DNA of 64,000 nt, from assembly GCA_044220975.1 (NCBI GenBank), contig JBGAPZ010000005.1:67213-131212 (forward strand), written 5' to 3'. Under the pieces are notes generated by a model that saw only the letters and a list, made by a program, of their open reading frames with translations, was not told the DNA's origin and made no database searches. Source of the DNA: SZUA-430 sp044220975. Its GTDB lineage: Bacteria > Pseudomonadota > Alphaproteobacteria > Micropepsales > Micropepsaceae. This document shows, in pieces, positions 27,366 through 39,216 of this stretch. Each line of letters opens with the position of its first letter. Position 1 is the stretch's first letter. The position numbers were made by a program, and so were the translations under genes.

Positions 27366-29894
27366 ATGAGCTTTTCGCGCGCGTTGAGACGCACAGAACA
27401 GTTGTTGCTCCGCTGGGCGGAGGAGCCGATCGGCGTGCTGGTACCCGCGGTGGCGTTTGCCGCTGTTTGGCTGCCGCCGCAGATGCCGGACATGTTCGCC
27501 GGCATGGAGACGCCGATCTGGCAGCTGAGGATTTCGGCGCGGCCGTTTTTGTTCGCCCTGTCGGCCATGACCCTGGGCCTTTCCGCTTGGTTCTGGACGC
27601 GCGCGGCGCTGACCGCGCAGATGAACCGCGGCGAGACCGATAAGGCGCGCATCCTGCGGAAGCAGTCCTCGCATTCCGACCTCTTCGAAGACGAAGACGA
27701 GGATCTGCGCCCGCGCGTGCGACACCACGAAGACGAGCCTACGGAATGGTCTTACGAATGGGCACCGCGCATGGCGCTGCTGTTCGCGGGCGGCATGACA
27801 GTGCTGCCGATCCTCTTTTCCTTCCGCACGGGACACTTCTTTAGCGGTCTCCTGGGTGCGGAGCTGCTGAGCTTCGGGCTTGTCGGCCTGCTTTATGTGT
27901 TCGTACTCTACCGCACCGAATTCCGGTGGATGAACGCGTTCGAGGCGCCCTCGTGGATGAAGCGCTCGCGCGCGGCGCGCGTTCTCGCGTTCTCGCCGTT
28001 CGGCTGGCCGTTCGCGGTGCTATCGCTGGCGTGCAGTTTTGTGGCGCTCGCGGTGGTGGGCACTGCGCCGCGCGCTGTCGCGCAATTCGACGCTCCGACA
28101 ACGGCGATCGCATCGCTGGCGTTTGCTGTCGGGCCACTCGTCATGGCGCTTGCCATTATGCGCGACCTTGTCGAGCGTCTGATGTATATCGTGCGGTTCT
28201 TCTTCAACCGTGGCGAGGCGATGCATTTCGCACCGGGTGAAGCGCACCGGATGAAGCGCGTTGCGAGCGTGCTCGGCACGTTCGCGCTGGGGCTTTGGTT
28301 CCTGTCGCCGCCGTGGGTGCTCGAAAAGCATGTCGTGAGGCTCGGCGACACGCAGCTGAGCGAGCCCGCGGGGTCGGCGCCGTGTGCGGAGAGTCGCAAT
28401 GCAGGCAGCACCGTGACTGTGTGCCGGCCAGATTTGAAGGCCGCGCTTCAGGAGTGGGTGGCGGCGCGGCGGCGCACCGATCCGACGCGCACAGAGCGGC
28501 TGCCCGTCATCATTGTGGCGGCGTCGGGCGGTGCGAGCCGGGCTGCCGCTTGGCTGATCTCGTCGATGCGCATGCTCGACTTCAAGACGAATGGCGACTT
28601 CGGGCGTAATCTGTTTGCGATAAGCGGCGTGTCGGGCGGCGCGCTTGGCGCCACAAGCTATGCACGGCTCGTGCGCGCGCAAGGACGGGAGGACGGCACT
28701 GTCGATTGGGACGATCCGACCACGCGAACGGCGGTGGCGCATTTTGCAACGCGCGATTTGCTGTCCGGATCGATTGCCACTTACTTCTTGAACGACATGT
28801 TCGGCAGCATGGTGGGCCCGTTGTGGACTTGGGCCGGCATTCCCGATCGCAACACGGCGCTTGAAGACACGTTCGATGCGATGTGGGCGATGGACAAGGG
28901 GTTCGCCCTGCCGCGGCACGTGCCGGATGGGTTCTTAGGATTGCGCTTCTCGCCGCAGAGCGACAGCCGCACGCCCGTCGAGCTGCTGCCGCATTTGTTG
29001 TTGAACGGCACGGATGTCGTTTCGGGAAAGCGGCTGATCACTTCCACGATCCGCTCGCCTGCCGACAAGCAGCTGTTCGCAGACAGCGGCGACTTCCTGG
29101 CGATGGCGGGGCACGACATCCGTATGTCGACGGCCGTCACGAACTCGGCGCGCTTTCCGTTCATTTCACCCGCGGGGCGGTTCGTCAGTTCGGACAAGAT
29201 GGGCGGCGCGGCCTATCAAATCATCGACGGCGGCTATTTCGAAAACTATGGCGCGCGGACCGTTTGGGAAATTGCACGCGCGATCGAGGAGTTGAACGCG
29301 GAAGACCCGACGCTGAACGTAGTTCCGATCGTCGTCGTGATCAGCAACGACGTAGAGACGGATCAACCGCCGCGCCTCTACGCAAACGCGTGCCGCACGA
29401 TGATGGAAGATGTCGCGGTCGATGGGTCGCAAATCACGATCCGTTGCGACGAGCCGGTGCGTACGGCGCAGTGCTCGGCGGTCGAGTACGCGGGGTTGGT
29501 GCCGGCAGCGCGGGCGGAGGATCATTCGATCGTACCGCAGTCGATCGCGCCGCTGCTCGGCCTTGCCGCGACGCGAAGCGCGCATGGCCGCGATGCGCTC
29601 AACATTCTCAAGCGCGATTTCTGCAAAGCGGAGACGGCGGCGGCGAACGACCCGAAGACCCGGTTGATCCATATCGCGCTGCCCCGCCCGGATACGACCA
29701 GAGGCGAAACGGCGCCGATGAATTGGGTGTTGAACCCGGCGGCGTGCGACTTCCTGGTCAACAAGGCGCCGTTCCTGCCGTTCAATGTGGCGCAGGCCCA
29801 GAAGCTGAAAGCGACGCTCGACGCCGTGCTCGGCGAGGGTTTGCGTTCGTCCCAGCCCGAGCGGCCGATGCCGATCGACTGCGGCGGGGGCTGA
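27366..29894 (+). CDS. Patatin-like phospholipase fused to an N-terminal multi-helix membrane domain
   Basis: 842 residues from the ATG at 27366, which has GGAAGGTG at 27350-27357. The first ~330 residues hold several transmembrane helices around a charged loop (DLFEDEDEDLRPRVRHHEDE). The C-terminal ~450 residues carry a patatin-type lipase: the glycine-rich oxyanion loop AASGGASRAA, the nucleophile Ser423 in GVSGG, and the dyad Asp621 in DGGYFENYG. Patatins hydrolyse acyl chains of membrane lipids with a Ser-Asp dyad. The membrane half suggests action at the inner membrane. The substrate is unknown. Confidence 0.85.
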   Translation: MSFSRALRRTEQLLLRWAEEPIGVLVPAVAFAAVWLPPQMPDMFAGMETPIWQLRISARPFLFALSAMTLGLSAWFWTRAALTAQMNRGETDKARILRKQSSHSDLFEDEDEDLRPRVRHHEDEPTEWSYEWAPRMALLFAGGMTVLPILFSFRTGHFFSGLLGAELLSFGLVGLLYVFVLYRTEFRWMNAFEAPSWMKRSRAARVLAFSPFGWPFAVLSLACSFVALAVVGTAPRAVAQFDAPTTAIASLAFAVGPLVMALAIMRDLVERLMYIVRFFFNRGEAMHFAPGEAHRMKRVASVLGTFALGLWFLSPPWVLEKHVVRLGDTQLSEPAGSAPCAESRNAGSTVTVCRPDLKAALQEWVAARRRTDPTRTERLPVIIVAASGGASRAAAWLISSMRMLDFKTNGDFGRNLFAISGVSGGALGATSYARLVRAQGREDGTVDWDDPTTRTAVAHFATRDLLSGSIATYFLNDMFGSMVGPLWTWAGIPDRNTALEDTFDAMWAMDKGFALPRHVPDGFLGLRFSPQSDSRTPVELLPHLLLNGTDVVSGKRLITSTIRSPADKQLFADSGDFLAMAGHDIRMSTAVTNSARFPFISPAGRFVSSDKMGGAAYQIIDGGYFENYGARTVWEIARAIEELNAEDPTLNVVPIVVVISNDVETDQPPRLYANACRTMMEDVAVDGSQITIRCDEPVRTAQCSAVEYAGLVPAARAEDHSIVPQSIAPLLGLAATRSAHGRDALNILKRDFCKAETAAANDPKTRLIHIALPRPDTTRGETAPMNWVLNPAACDFLVNKAPFLPFNVAQAQKLKATLDAVLGEGLRSSQPERPMPIDCGGG

Positions 29895-29895
29895 G

Positions 29896-31281
29896 TTACT
29901 GCAAGCGGCGCAGCGGGACAGGTTCCTCGGGCTCTTCCGGCGGGACGAGATCGAGCGTCGGTTGCGCGCCTGAGGGCAGATCGCTCACCTCAACTTGCCG
30001 CAGCTTGCGCTCGACGGCGCGGGTGCGCGTGCCAACCTCGTGAATCGTCTTCTGCGCGGACTGCAGTTGCTTGTCGAGCTTGTCCCAAACCTCGGCGTAT
30101 CTCTGGAACTCCGTCTTCGCTTCGCCGAGCACACGCCAAACTTCGCTGGAGCGCTTTTGGATCGCGAGCGTGCGGAAGCCCATTTGCAGGCTGTTCAACA
30201 GTGCGTGCAACGTCGTGGGCCCCGCGACGGTCACGCGATACTTGGACTGCAGCCGTGCGACGAGGCCGGCGACCCGCATCGCTTCGGCGAACAGGCCTTC
30301 CGTCGGCAGATACATGACCGCGAAGTCGGTCGTTGCGGGCGGGCGGATATATTTCGACGAGATGCGCTTGGCCTCGTTCTCGATGACGCCCGCGAGTTCG
30401 TCGCTTGCGGCGCGGGCCGCTTCGCTGTCGCCCGCATCCCAGGCGGCCATCAGGCGTTCGTAGGCTTCCTTCGGAAACTTCGCGTCGATCGGAAGCAAAA
30501 CGTCTGCGCTGTCGGAACCGCCCGGCATGCGAACCGCGAATTCGACCATTTCGGTGGCGCCGATTTCGACCTTGGCGTTCGTCACATACTGGTCGCGGGC
30601 CATCACTTGTTCGAGCATGGCGCCGAGTTGCACCTCGGCCCAGCCGCCGCGGTCCTTCACGTTCGACATCACTCGTTTCAAATCGCCGACGCCGATCGCA
30701 AGCGTTTGCATTTCGCCAAGGCCTTTGTGCACCATCTCCAACCGGTCGGAGACGAGCGCGAAGCTTTCGCCGAGGCGCTTCTCCAGCGTGCCCTGCAGCT
30801 TCTCTTCGACGGTGGCGCGCATCGACTCTAGTTTTTGCTCGTTGTCGGCGCGCATCGTGTCGAGGCGTTCGGTTACGGTTTGACGTAAGGCTTCCTGGTT
30901 CTTCGCGTTCGCTTCGGCGAGCGTTTTGACGTCGCCCTTTAGCGTTTCGCCGAAGGAAACGATCGTCTTGCGGACTTCCTCGCGCAAGCGTTCGGCAAAT
31001 TCCCCCTGGGAGCCGCCGAACTTCATGATGTGCTCGCTCACCTCCTTGCGGAGGTCGCGCCCGCGATCGGCCGACTCCTTGCGCATATTTTGGTGTTCGT
31101 CGCGCACGGCGCGCTCGGTGCGTTCGGTCATATCGCCGATGCGGTCGAGGCGCTTGTCGAGGTCGCGTGCGGTGGCGCCTTTGCCGCCGGCGAAACCGTG
31201 GATCCACGTCATCAGATGGATCAGCGCGATCGCAAAAGTGAGCGCGATCACGAACGCGAACATGATACTGAGCCAATCCAT
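29896..31281 (-). CDS. rmuC: DNA recombination protein RmuC
   Basis: A 461-residue protein. An N-terminal transmembrane helix (MDWLSIMFAFVIALTFAIALIHLMTW) is followed by ~170 residues of coiled coil, then the RmuC nuclease-like domain (VKDRGGWAEVQLGAMLEQVM, LPIDAKFPKEAYERL, DFAVMYLPTEGLFAEAMR, GPTTLHALLNSLQMGFRTLAIQKRSSEVW). RmuC limits recombination at inverted repeats; its exact activity is unclear. It is convergent with the patatin gene, one base apart. Confidence 0.94.
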   Translation of the reverse strand: MDWLSIMFAFVIALTFAIALIHLMTWIHGFAGGKGATARDLDKRLDRIGDMTERTERAVRDEHQNMRKESADRGRDLRKEVSEHIMKFGGSQGEFAERLREEVRKTIVSFGETLKGDVKTLAEANAKNQEALRQTVTERLDTMRADNEQKLESMRATVEEKLQGTLEKRLGESFALVSDRLEMVHKGLGEMQTLAIGVGDLKRVMSNVKDRGGWAEVQLGAMLEQVMARDQYVTNAKVEIGATEMVEFAVRMPGGSDSADVLLPIDAKFPKEAYERLMAAWDAGDSEAARAASDELAGVIENEAKRISSKYIRPPATTDFAVMYLPTEGLFAEAMRVAGLVARLQSKYRVTVAGPTTLHALLNSLQMGFRTLAIQKRSSEVWRVLGEAKTEFQRYAEVWDKLDKQLQSAQKTIHEVGTRTRAVERKLRQVEVSDLPSGAQPTLDLVPPEEPEEPVPLRRLQ

Positions 31282-31397
31282 CTGCGAATCTCCTGTCAGG
31301 GAGCGATTCTAGGGCGCGATCGGTTGGCCCGCCGCCTTAATTTTGCGCTAGGTTGGCCTTGAGACTTGCTCCCCGTCGCATAAGGAAATACCGCAAA

Positions 31398-31922
31398 ATG
31401 CGCTCAGTCCCCAGGAAACTCACCGCCGCTTTGCTCGTCGCTGCCGTTGGCGCATGCAGTCCACAAGCGCAAAAGCCGACCGGACCTGTCGTTAGCGGCG
31501 AAGGGTTTGCGGGCGTGAAGTTCGGGATGCAAGTCGCGGAGGCGGAGCAAGCGCTGGGCCACAAGTTGAAACCGCTCGGTGGGGAAGCCAACTGCTCTTA
31601 CGTCGAGCCGGTCGGCGCGTATGACGGAATCGCTTTCATGGTGGTCGACGGTGTGATCGCACGGGTCGATGTGCAAGAGACGGATACCGTCGTCACCGAC
31701 ACTGGCGCAAAGGTCGGCGACACGGAAAGCCACGTGCTCGAACTCTACAAGGGACGCACATCCGTCCAACCGCACAAGTACACAGGGCCGGAGGGACACT
31801 ACGTGCTCGTGCTTGGGGCGAATGGCAAGGCACAGATCGTATTTGAAACAGACGGCAAGAAAGTCGTCAGCTACCGCGCGGGCCGGCAGCCCGAGGTCGA
31901 GTGGGTGGAAGGATGTTCGTAA
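31398..31922 (+). CDS. Putative lipoprotein
   Basis: 174 residues from the ATG at 31398, with TAAGGA upstream. The signal peptide ends in a lipobox (LLVAAVGAC), so the mature protein begins at Cys and is probably lipid-anchored. The mature part has a repeat-like motif common in small periplasmic proteins (GEGFAGVKFGMQVAEAEQALGHKL). No enzyme motif is seen. Its TAA overlaps the ATG of the next gene, indicating co-translation. Function unknown. Confidence 0.7.
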   Translation: MRSVPRKLTAALLVAAVGACSPQAQKPTGPVVSGEGFAGVKFGMQVAEAEQALGHKLKPLGGEANCSYVEPVGAYDGIAFMVVDGVIARVDVQETDTVVTDTGAKVGDTESHVLELYKGRTSVQPHKYTGPEGHYVLVLGANGKAQIVFETDGKKVVSYRAGRQPEVEWVEGCS

Positions 31923-32299
31923 TGATGCGCGTTGCTCTAATTTTCGGTGCCGCATTCGCCTTGTCGGGCGTCGCTCTTGCTGCCGACAAATCGTCGTGCG
32001 ACCGGCAGCTCGTCATGCAGATCGACTCGGCTATGGTGACGGTCGAGGCCGACGGCGTGACGATCAACGCGTTCGGCGTTGCGGAGAGCGCGGGATGGAG
32101 CGGGCCGACGCTGATCAAGGCGGGAGAGATTGCGAATGGGTCGGCGACGGTCGATTTCGTCGCGTGCCGGCCAGAGGTTTCGGCGCAGGTTCTGACGCCG
32201 ATCCAAACAAAAACGAAATTGCCGCTTGGGGCGGACGTTCGTCATGTCGTTATCCGCACGAAGACGAACAGCATGGATGTCGAGATCGTACGGAAGTAG
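31922..32299 (+). CDS. Small periplasmic protein, unknown function
   Basis: 125 residues from the ATG at 31922, which overlaps the preceding TAA; GGAAGGA at 31907-31913 supports this start over ones a few codons either side. A Sec signal peptide (MMRVALIFGAAFALSGVALAAD) is followed by a beta-rich domain with two cysteines (SSCDRQL and FVACRPE) that may form a disulphide. It pairs with the lipoprotein gene. I do not recognise the family. Confidence 0.65.
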   Translation: MMRVALIFGAAFALSGVALAADKSSCDRQLVMQIDSAMVTVEADGVTINAFGVAESAGWSGPTLIKAGEIANGSATVDFVACRPEVSAQVLTPIQTKTKLPLGADVRHVVIRTKTNSMDVEIVRK

Positions 32300-32302
32300 C
32301 AC

Positions 32303-33146
32303 GTGCGGGATGAGGCGTTTACGGTCGCGCGGGCGGCGGCAATTTCGGCGGCCGCGCTTTGCGACGCCTACAATGCCGCGTTCTCCGACTACATCGTAAA
32401 GTTTCCGACGCTCGATGAAGACATGTGGCGGGCGATCGCCGAGCGCGAGGGCGTCGACCTTCAGCTCAGCGTCGCCGCCTGCCGGGCCAACACTGTGCTG
32501 GCGTTCGGCTTGGTCGCAGCGCGGGGCGGCGGGATCACGCGCATTGCCACCATGGGGGCCAGACCCGAAGCGCGTGGGACGGGCGCCGCGCCTTATCTCC
32601 TCGATCAGGTGCTCGCAGAGGCGCGGGCGCGCGGCGATGTCAGCGCCGAGTTGGAAGTCATTGCGCAGAACGAACGCGCGTTTCGCCTCTATCGCTCACG
32701 CGGGTTTTCTGCCGGTGGTCACGTTGTGCGGCTTCAAGACGGCGGGCGGACGCGGTAGCGATGCGCCGATTGTGGAGCTCAGCCGCGAAGACGGTGCGCA
32801 GTGGGCGACGGCGTTCGAACGCGACGAGCGCTCGCCCCTTCCCTGGCAAACCACAGGTGCCGCGATTGCGCGCGCGCGCAAGCGACACAACGTATCTGGC
32901 GACTGGCCGAGGCGCAGGCTGCGTGGCTGGAGACTGCGGACACGATCGCCGTGCGGAGCCTGCTCGATCGCGATGCAGGGGTACGCGGATGCCACGCGCC
33001 TGCTTGGCGCGCTCGCGCATCGCTTTCCCGCGCACAAGCTGCGGGCACCGCAAATTCATCGTGAGACCGGGCCCGCCGACGCGTTCGAGCGCGCGGGCTG
33101 GACACGTTCGCCGATCTATCAGTTTCTGATGCGCGTGACGCTGTGA
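32303..33146 (+). pseudogene. GNAT family acetyltransferase, two-domain, frameshifted
   Basis: The first frame (32303-32758) gives a GNAT core with the acetyl-CoA loop region TRIATMGARPEARGTGAAPYLLDQVLAEARARG and the C-terminal NERAFRLYRSRGF. Homology-like sequence then continues in two other frames to 33146: DAPIVELSREDGAQW, AEAQAAWLETADTIAVRSLLDRDAG, and DATRLLGALAHRFPAHKL...HRETGPADAFERAGW. At least three indels between ~32740 and ~33000 are needed to join them. The whole would be a ~280-residue protein with tandem GNAT-like halves. Sequencing indels are the likelier cause. Substrate unknown. Confidence 0.7.
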
Positions 33147-33147
33147 G

Positions 33148-35277
<2,130 letters not shown>

Positions 35278-35444
35278 AGGTTGATCCAAGTTCGGGTTCG
35301 CAGACGCGTCATTCGTAGACTATTCGGCACGAAATCCGATGGGGGTAAACCGACGCGCGTGCGGGATTCTCGTAGTGCCCCGCCTGCGACGTGCCCCCAA
35401 GAGTTTGGGGGTGAACGAAAGGGAATTCAGAGGAGGTGAATCCT

Positions 35445-35522
35445 TTGATCGGGCTTTGGTCCATGTTTGTTTCGCGCCTCTCCCGGATTTGTCCACAGCG
35501 CAGGGTGCACGCGTTAGGATAA
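35445..35522 (+). CDS. Possible leader-type mini-ORF
   Basis: A TTG-started frame of 25 codons (MIGLWSMFVSRLSRICPQRRVHALG) ending in TAA at 35520-35522. The only strong support is AGGAGGTGA at 35431-35439, an almost full complement of the 16S 3' end at ideal spacing, just after a GC-rich hairpin. It could be a leader peptide or chance. No homologue is recognised. Confidence 0.25.
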   Translation: MIGLWSMFVSRLSRICPQRRVHALG

Positions 35523-35704
35523 TCCGGATACGGAGGAATACATTCCGCGCACGGACCTTTTGCGAACGCGAATCCCTGCAAATTACTCGTCGCTCCGTGC
35601 ACGGACGAGTTGAGGTTGGGGGAACCGCGTCGGCCAGTTTTGGCAATTGCCATGATGCAACAGCACCGTGAAATAAGCGTTTGATTTGTCTATATTTAGT
35701 GCGA

Positions 35705-35753
35705 GAACGAACCGTGAAGTGATCTGAGTCAGTGATTCGGGCACGGTTCGTTC
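35705..35753. repeat. 12-bp perfect inverted repeat with 25-base spacer
   Basis: GAACGAACCGTG (35705-35716) is the exact reverse complement of CACGGTTCGTTC (35742-35753). The spacer itself contains the palindrome CTGAGTCAG (35724-35732) flanked by AGTGAT repeats. It lies ~120 bases before the helicase ATG. There is no T-run, so it is not a standard terminator; an operator or RNA structure is possible. Confidence 0.75.
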
Positions 35754-35874
35754 CGTTTCTAGTCCATTCTTCTCCTAGCGGTATCCACAGCGCTATTCCG
35801 GCAACGCGGGGCGTTCTTGCGTTTGCAGTGCAGCGTGGGGCATGTGGACCGGCTTCTTTCCGGAAACCATATCG

Positions 35875-38755
35875 ATGTCTTCTCCGTACGGCCGGGTTAC
35901 CGCCGTTCTTGAATGCGCGGCGTAAATGCCATTTCGCCATCGAACGCATGCTCGCCCACCAAAGCGGCATGATCGGCCTGCCGCTCCGCCTGCTGGCGCG
36001 CGAGGTCTACGAGCGCATCGTCGCCGTGAAGGGCGCGCATGCGGTCGCGCTGGTCACGGGCGAAGAAAAAATCGTTCCGCTAGCGCCGACCCATTGGTGG
36101 CGACGGTTACTGGCTGATCGATATCGGCGCGGAGTTCATGGCGATCGACGAGATTCAGCTCGCCGCCGATTTCGAGCGTGGGCACGTGTTCACTGACCGG
36201 CTCATAAGTGCGCGCGGACGGTCGGAGACGATCTTCCTCGGCTCCGACACGATGCGACCGCTGATCGCGAAGCTGGTGCCTGGCGTGCAGTTCATTGGGC
36301 GGCCGCGGTTTTCGGATTTGGCTTACACGGGTGCGCGCAAGCTCACGCGATTGCCGCGGCGGTCGGCGATCGTCGCGTTCTCAAGCGATGCGGTTTATTC
36401 GATTGCCGAACTCGTGCGCCGTCAGCGCGGCGGCGCGGCGGTGGTGATGGGCGCGCTCTCGCCCCGCACACGCAACGCTCAAGTCGCGCTTTATCAGAAC
36501 GGCGACGTCGACTTCTTGGTCGCTACCGATGCGATCGGCATGGGCCTCAACATGGACATCGACCATGTGGCGTTTGCGGCGACGGAGAAATTCGACGGCA
36601 CTGTCCGCCGGCCGCTGCGCGCGAACGAGCTTGCGCAGATTGCGGGCCGTGCAGGCCGGCATATGAACGACGGTACGTTCGGCGTTACTGCAGACGCGGA
36701 ACTGGAAGGCGAACTCGTCGAGTCGATCGAGAACCATCGTTTCGATCCGGTGCGCGTCATTCAATGGCGCAATTCCAATCTCGATTTCGGCAGCATCGAA
36801 GCGCTCGATCGCAGCCTCGACACGCGCACTGCCGCCGACGCGCGGACTGGCGCGCGCATGGCCGACGACCAACTGGTGCTGCGCATCTTGGGCGCAGAAG
36901 AGAACGTCAAGGCAATGGTGCACGATCCGGCCGGCGTGAAGCGGCTGTGGCGCGTACCGAATACCGGACTTCCGCAAATCCACGCCGGAAGAACACGCGC
37001 GTTTGATCGGCGGCATCTTCGAGCACCGATGAGCAACGAAGGCGTGTTGCCGGAGGATTGGCTGAACGGGCAAGTGTCGCGGCTCGACAACATCGAGGGC
37101 GACATCGACGCAATCGCGCAGCGCATCGCGCATATCCGGACCTGGACCTATGTCGCGAACCGGCCGGACTGGCTGGCCGACGCAGTGCAGTGGCAAGAGC
37201 GCGCGCGAGCGGTCGAGGATCGGTTGTCGGACGCGCTGCACGAGAAGCTGACGCAGCGCTTCGTCGACCGGCGGACCAGCGTTTTGATGCGCCGGTTGCG
37301 CGAAGACGAAGAGTTCGCGGCGACGATCGACGGCGAAGGCGAGGTCCTGGTCGAGGGTGAATACGTCGGGCGGCTGCAAGGATTTTCGTTCGTGCCCGAT
37401 CCGCGTGCGATCGGCATTCACGGCCGTGCGCTTCGGGCGGCGGCGCTCAAAGGCCTTGCCGGCGAGATCGCGTCGCGGGCGCATGCGCTCACCAACGCCC
37501 CTGAAGCTGCCATCACGCTCTCCGAGCATGGGCGGCTTTGGTGGAACGGCGGAATCGTTGCGCAGTTAAAGAAGGGGCATGATCCCCTGCACCCGCGCGT
37601 CGAGTTGCTCGCCGACGATCTGTTGTCGACGTCGGCGCGCGAGCGGGCGACGGAGCGGCTTGAGGAGTGGCTCGCGCATCACGTCGCGAAGATCCTGTCG
37701 CCCCTCTTGAGCGTGCAGGTGGAACTCAAGAAAGAAATGCCGAAGGAAGCGGTGCCGGTCGAAGAGCCAAAGACTGAGGAGCCAGCGGCGGCTGAAGCAA
37801 CGGAAGAAACGGCTGCCGAAGAAGCGGCGGGCGATGCGGCGGAAGATGCCGTCGATACCACGGATACGCGCGCTGCGGAGGCTGCGCCGAGTGAAGCGAG
37901 TGCCGCGCCGCAGCTGTTCGCCTGGCCGCTGCAAGGCATGGCGCGCGGTCTGGCGTTTCAGATCTACGAGAATCTGGGTTCGGTCTCGCGCCAGTCGGTG
38001 ATGAGGAGCAGCGCGGTGGCAAGGCGATCGTACGCCGCTCCGGCGGCTTGGCGTTCGCTTCGGGGCGTTCTCGATCTTCTTGCCGGCATTGGTGAAACCT
38101 GCGGCGGCGCGGTTGAAGGCGTTGCTCTGGGCCGTGCATCAAGGGATCACCGACATACCGCCGCCGCCTGCGGCCGGCCTCACGTCGCTGCCTTCCGATC
38201 CTTCTGTGCCTGCCGGGTTCTATGAGGCTGCAGGCTTCCGGCTGTGCGGCCCGCGCGCGGTGCGCATCGATATGCTCGAGCGGCTTGGTGACATTATTCG
38301 CAGCAAAGGCCAGAGCGGACGATGCCAGATGGCTTCGCCGTGTCGAACGACATGATGTCGGTGCTCGGTTGCGGTGAAGACGACATTGCACATGTGCTTC
38401 GTTCGCTTGGCTTTCGCGATACCAAGACAAAGAACGAAGCCGGCGAAGAGACGACGCTGTGGCAGCAACGTACAGCGGCCTGAGCGCGGGCCGAAGCCGC
38501 AGCGCAAGCGGCCGGAACAGCATCGGCAAGGCGCGCGCCTCAATCCATCGCAGTGCCTTAGGGTGCGCCGGCGGCGAGCCGCCGAAGGCAGAGGCCAAGA
38601 CTGAGCGACCGGACAAACGTCCGCCGCGGCACAAGGATCGTGAGCGCGATCGCAAGCCGCAGCACGAGGCGCGTCCACCGCGCGAGCGGAAGGAAAAACC
38701 GATGGATCCGGATTCGCCGTTCGCGGTGCTCGCAGCGTTGAAGCTGCGGAAGTAG
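35875..38755 (+). pseudogene. SUV3/MgpS-type DExH helicase, interrupted by several small indels
   Basis: A full-length (~960-codon) gene can be traced from the ATG at 35875 (MSSPYGRVTAVL) to TAG at 38753-38755. Helicase pieces in order are a damaged Walker A near 35913, HFAIERMLAHQSGMIGLPLRLLAREVYERI, VTGEEKIVP, the DExH-type box MAIDEIQLAADFERGHVFTDRL, FLGSDTM, VATDAIGMGLNMDIDHVAF and ANELAQIAGRAGRHM. A basic C-terminal tail ends in DPDSPFAVLAALKLRK. Frame changes are needed near 35910, 36095, 36965 and several times between ~38000 and 38460. It belongs to the RNA helicase family related to mitochondrial Suv3. The S4 gene follows three bases later. Confidence 0.82.
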
Positions 38756-38758
38756 CGC

Positions 38759-39130
38759 TTGCAGCGGGTCGATAAATACCTCTGGTACACACGCTTCTTC
38801 AAAAGCCGGACGCTGGCCGCGTCCGTCGTGACCGCTGGCCGTGTGAGGATCAACGGTGCGCGCTGTGAAAAAGCAAGCGCGACGGTGAAAGTCGGCGACG
38901 TGCTGACGTTTCCGGCGGGCGCACTGGTTCGCGTGATCAAGGTCGTGAACGGTGGGACGCGACGCGGGCCTGCGAGTGAGGCGCAGACGCTCTATGAGGA
39001 TTTGACGCCGCCGCCGGAGGTTCGTTCCGCCGAGCCGACGTCACCTGCGAAGCGCGAGGCGGGATCGGGGCGGCCGACAAAGAAGCAGCGGCGCGAGACC
39101 GACGCCCTGACCGACGACCGCGACGACTAA
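38759..39130 (+). CDS. S4-domain RNA-binding protein (Hsp15/HslR type)
   Basis: 123 residues with a TTG start at 38759, three bases after the helicase stop. The S4 domain fills residues ~1-60 (QRVDKYLWYTRFFKSRTLAASVVTAGRVRINGARCEKASATVKVGDVLTF). The tail is charged and disordered (TSPAKREAGSGRPTKKQRRETD). HslR-like proteins bind stalled 50S subunits carrying nascent chains. Its tight spacing implies one transcript with the helicase, both acting on RNA. Confidence 0.88.
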   Translation: MQRVDKYLWYTRFFKSRTLAASVVTAGRVRINGARCEKASATVKVGDVLTFPAGALVRVIKVVNGGTRRGPASEAQTLYEDLTPPPEVRSAEPTSPAKREAGSGRPTKKQRRETDALTDDRDD

Positions 39131-39216
39131 GCGCGCACGGGGCAAGGGGTTGTTGGCGGGGGTGCGAAATGTTACGCGTCTCGCCCCGTTCAACAACGCG
39201 TTTGTCTGAAGCCCCC

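Larger units (their letters stand above)
35278..35874. other. Intergenic region with hairpins, no clear gene
   Basis: About 600 bases between the divergent mutase and helicase genes. I see no long gene. It holds a 7-bp stem with a 4-base loop (CCCCCAA at 35394-35400, TTGGGGG at 35405-35411) and a near-perfect ribosome site AGGAGGTGA at 35431-35439. A 12-bp perfect inverted repeat lies at 35705-35716 and 35742-35753. Promoters for both neighbours must lie here. Confidence 0.6.
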
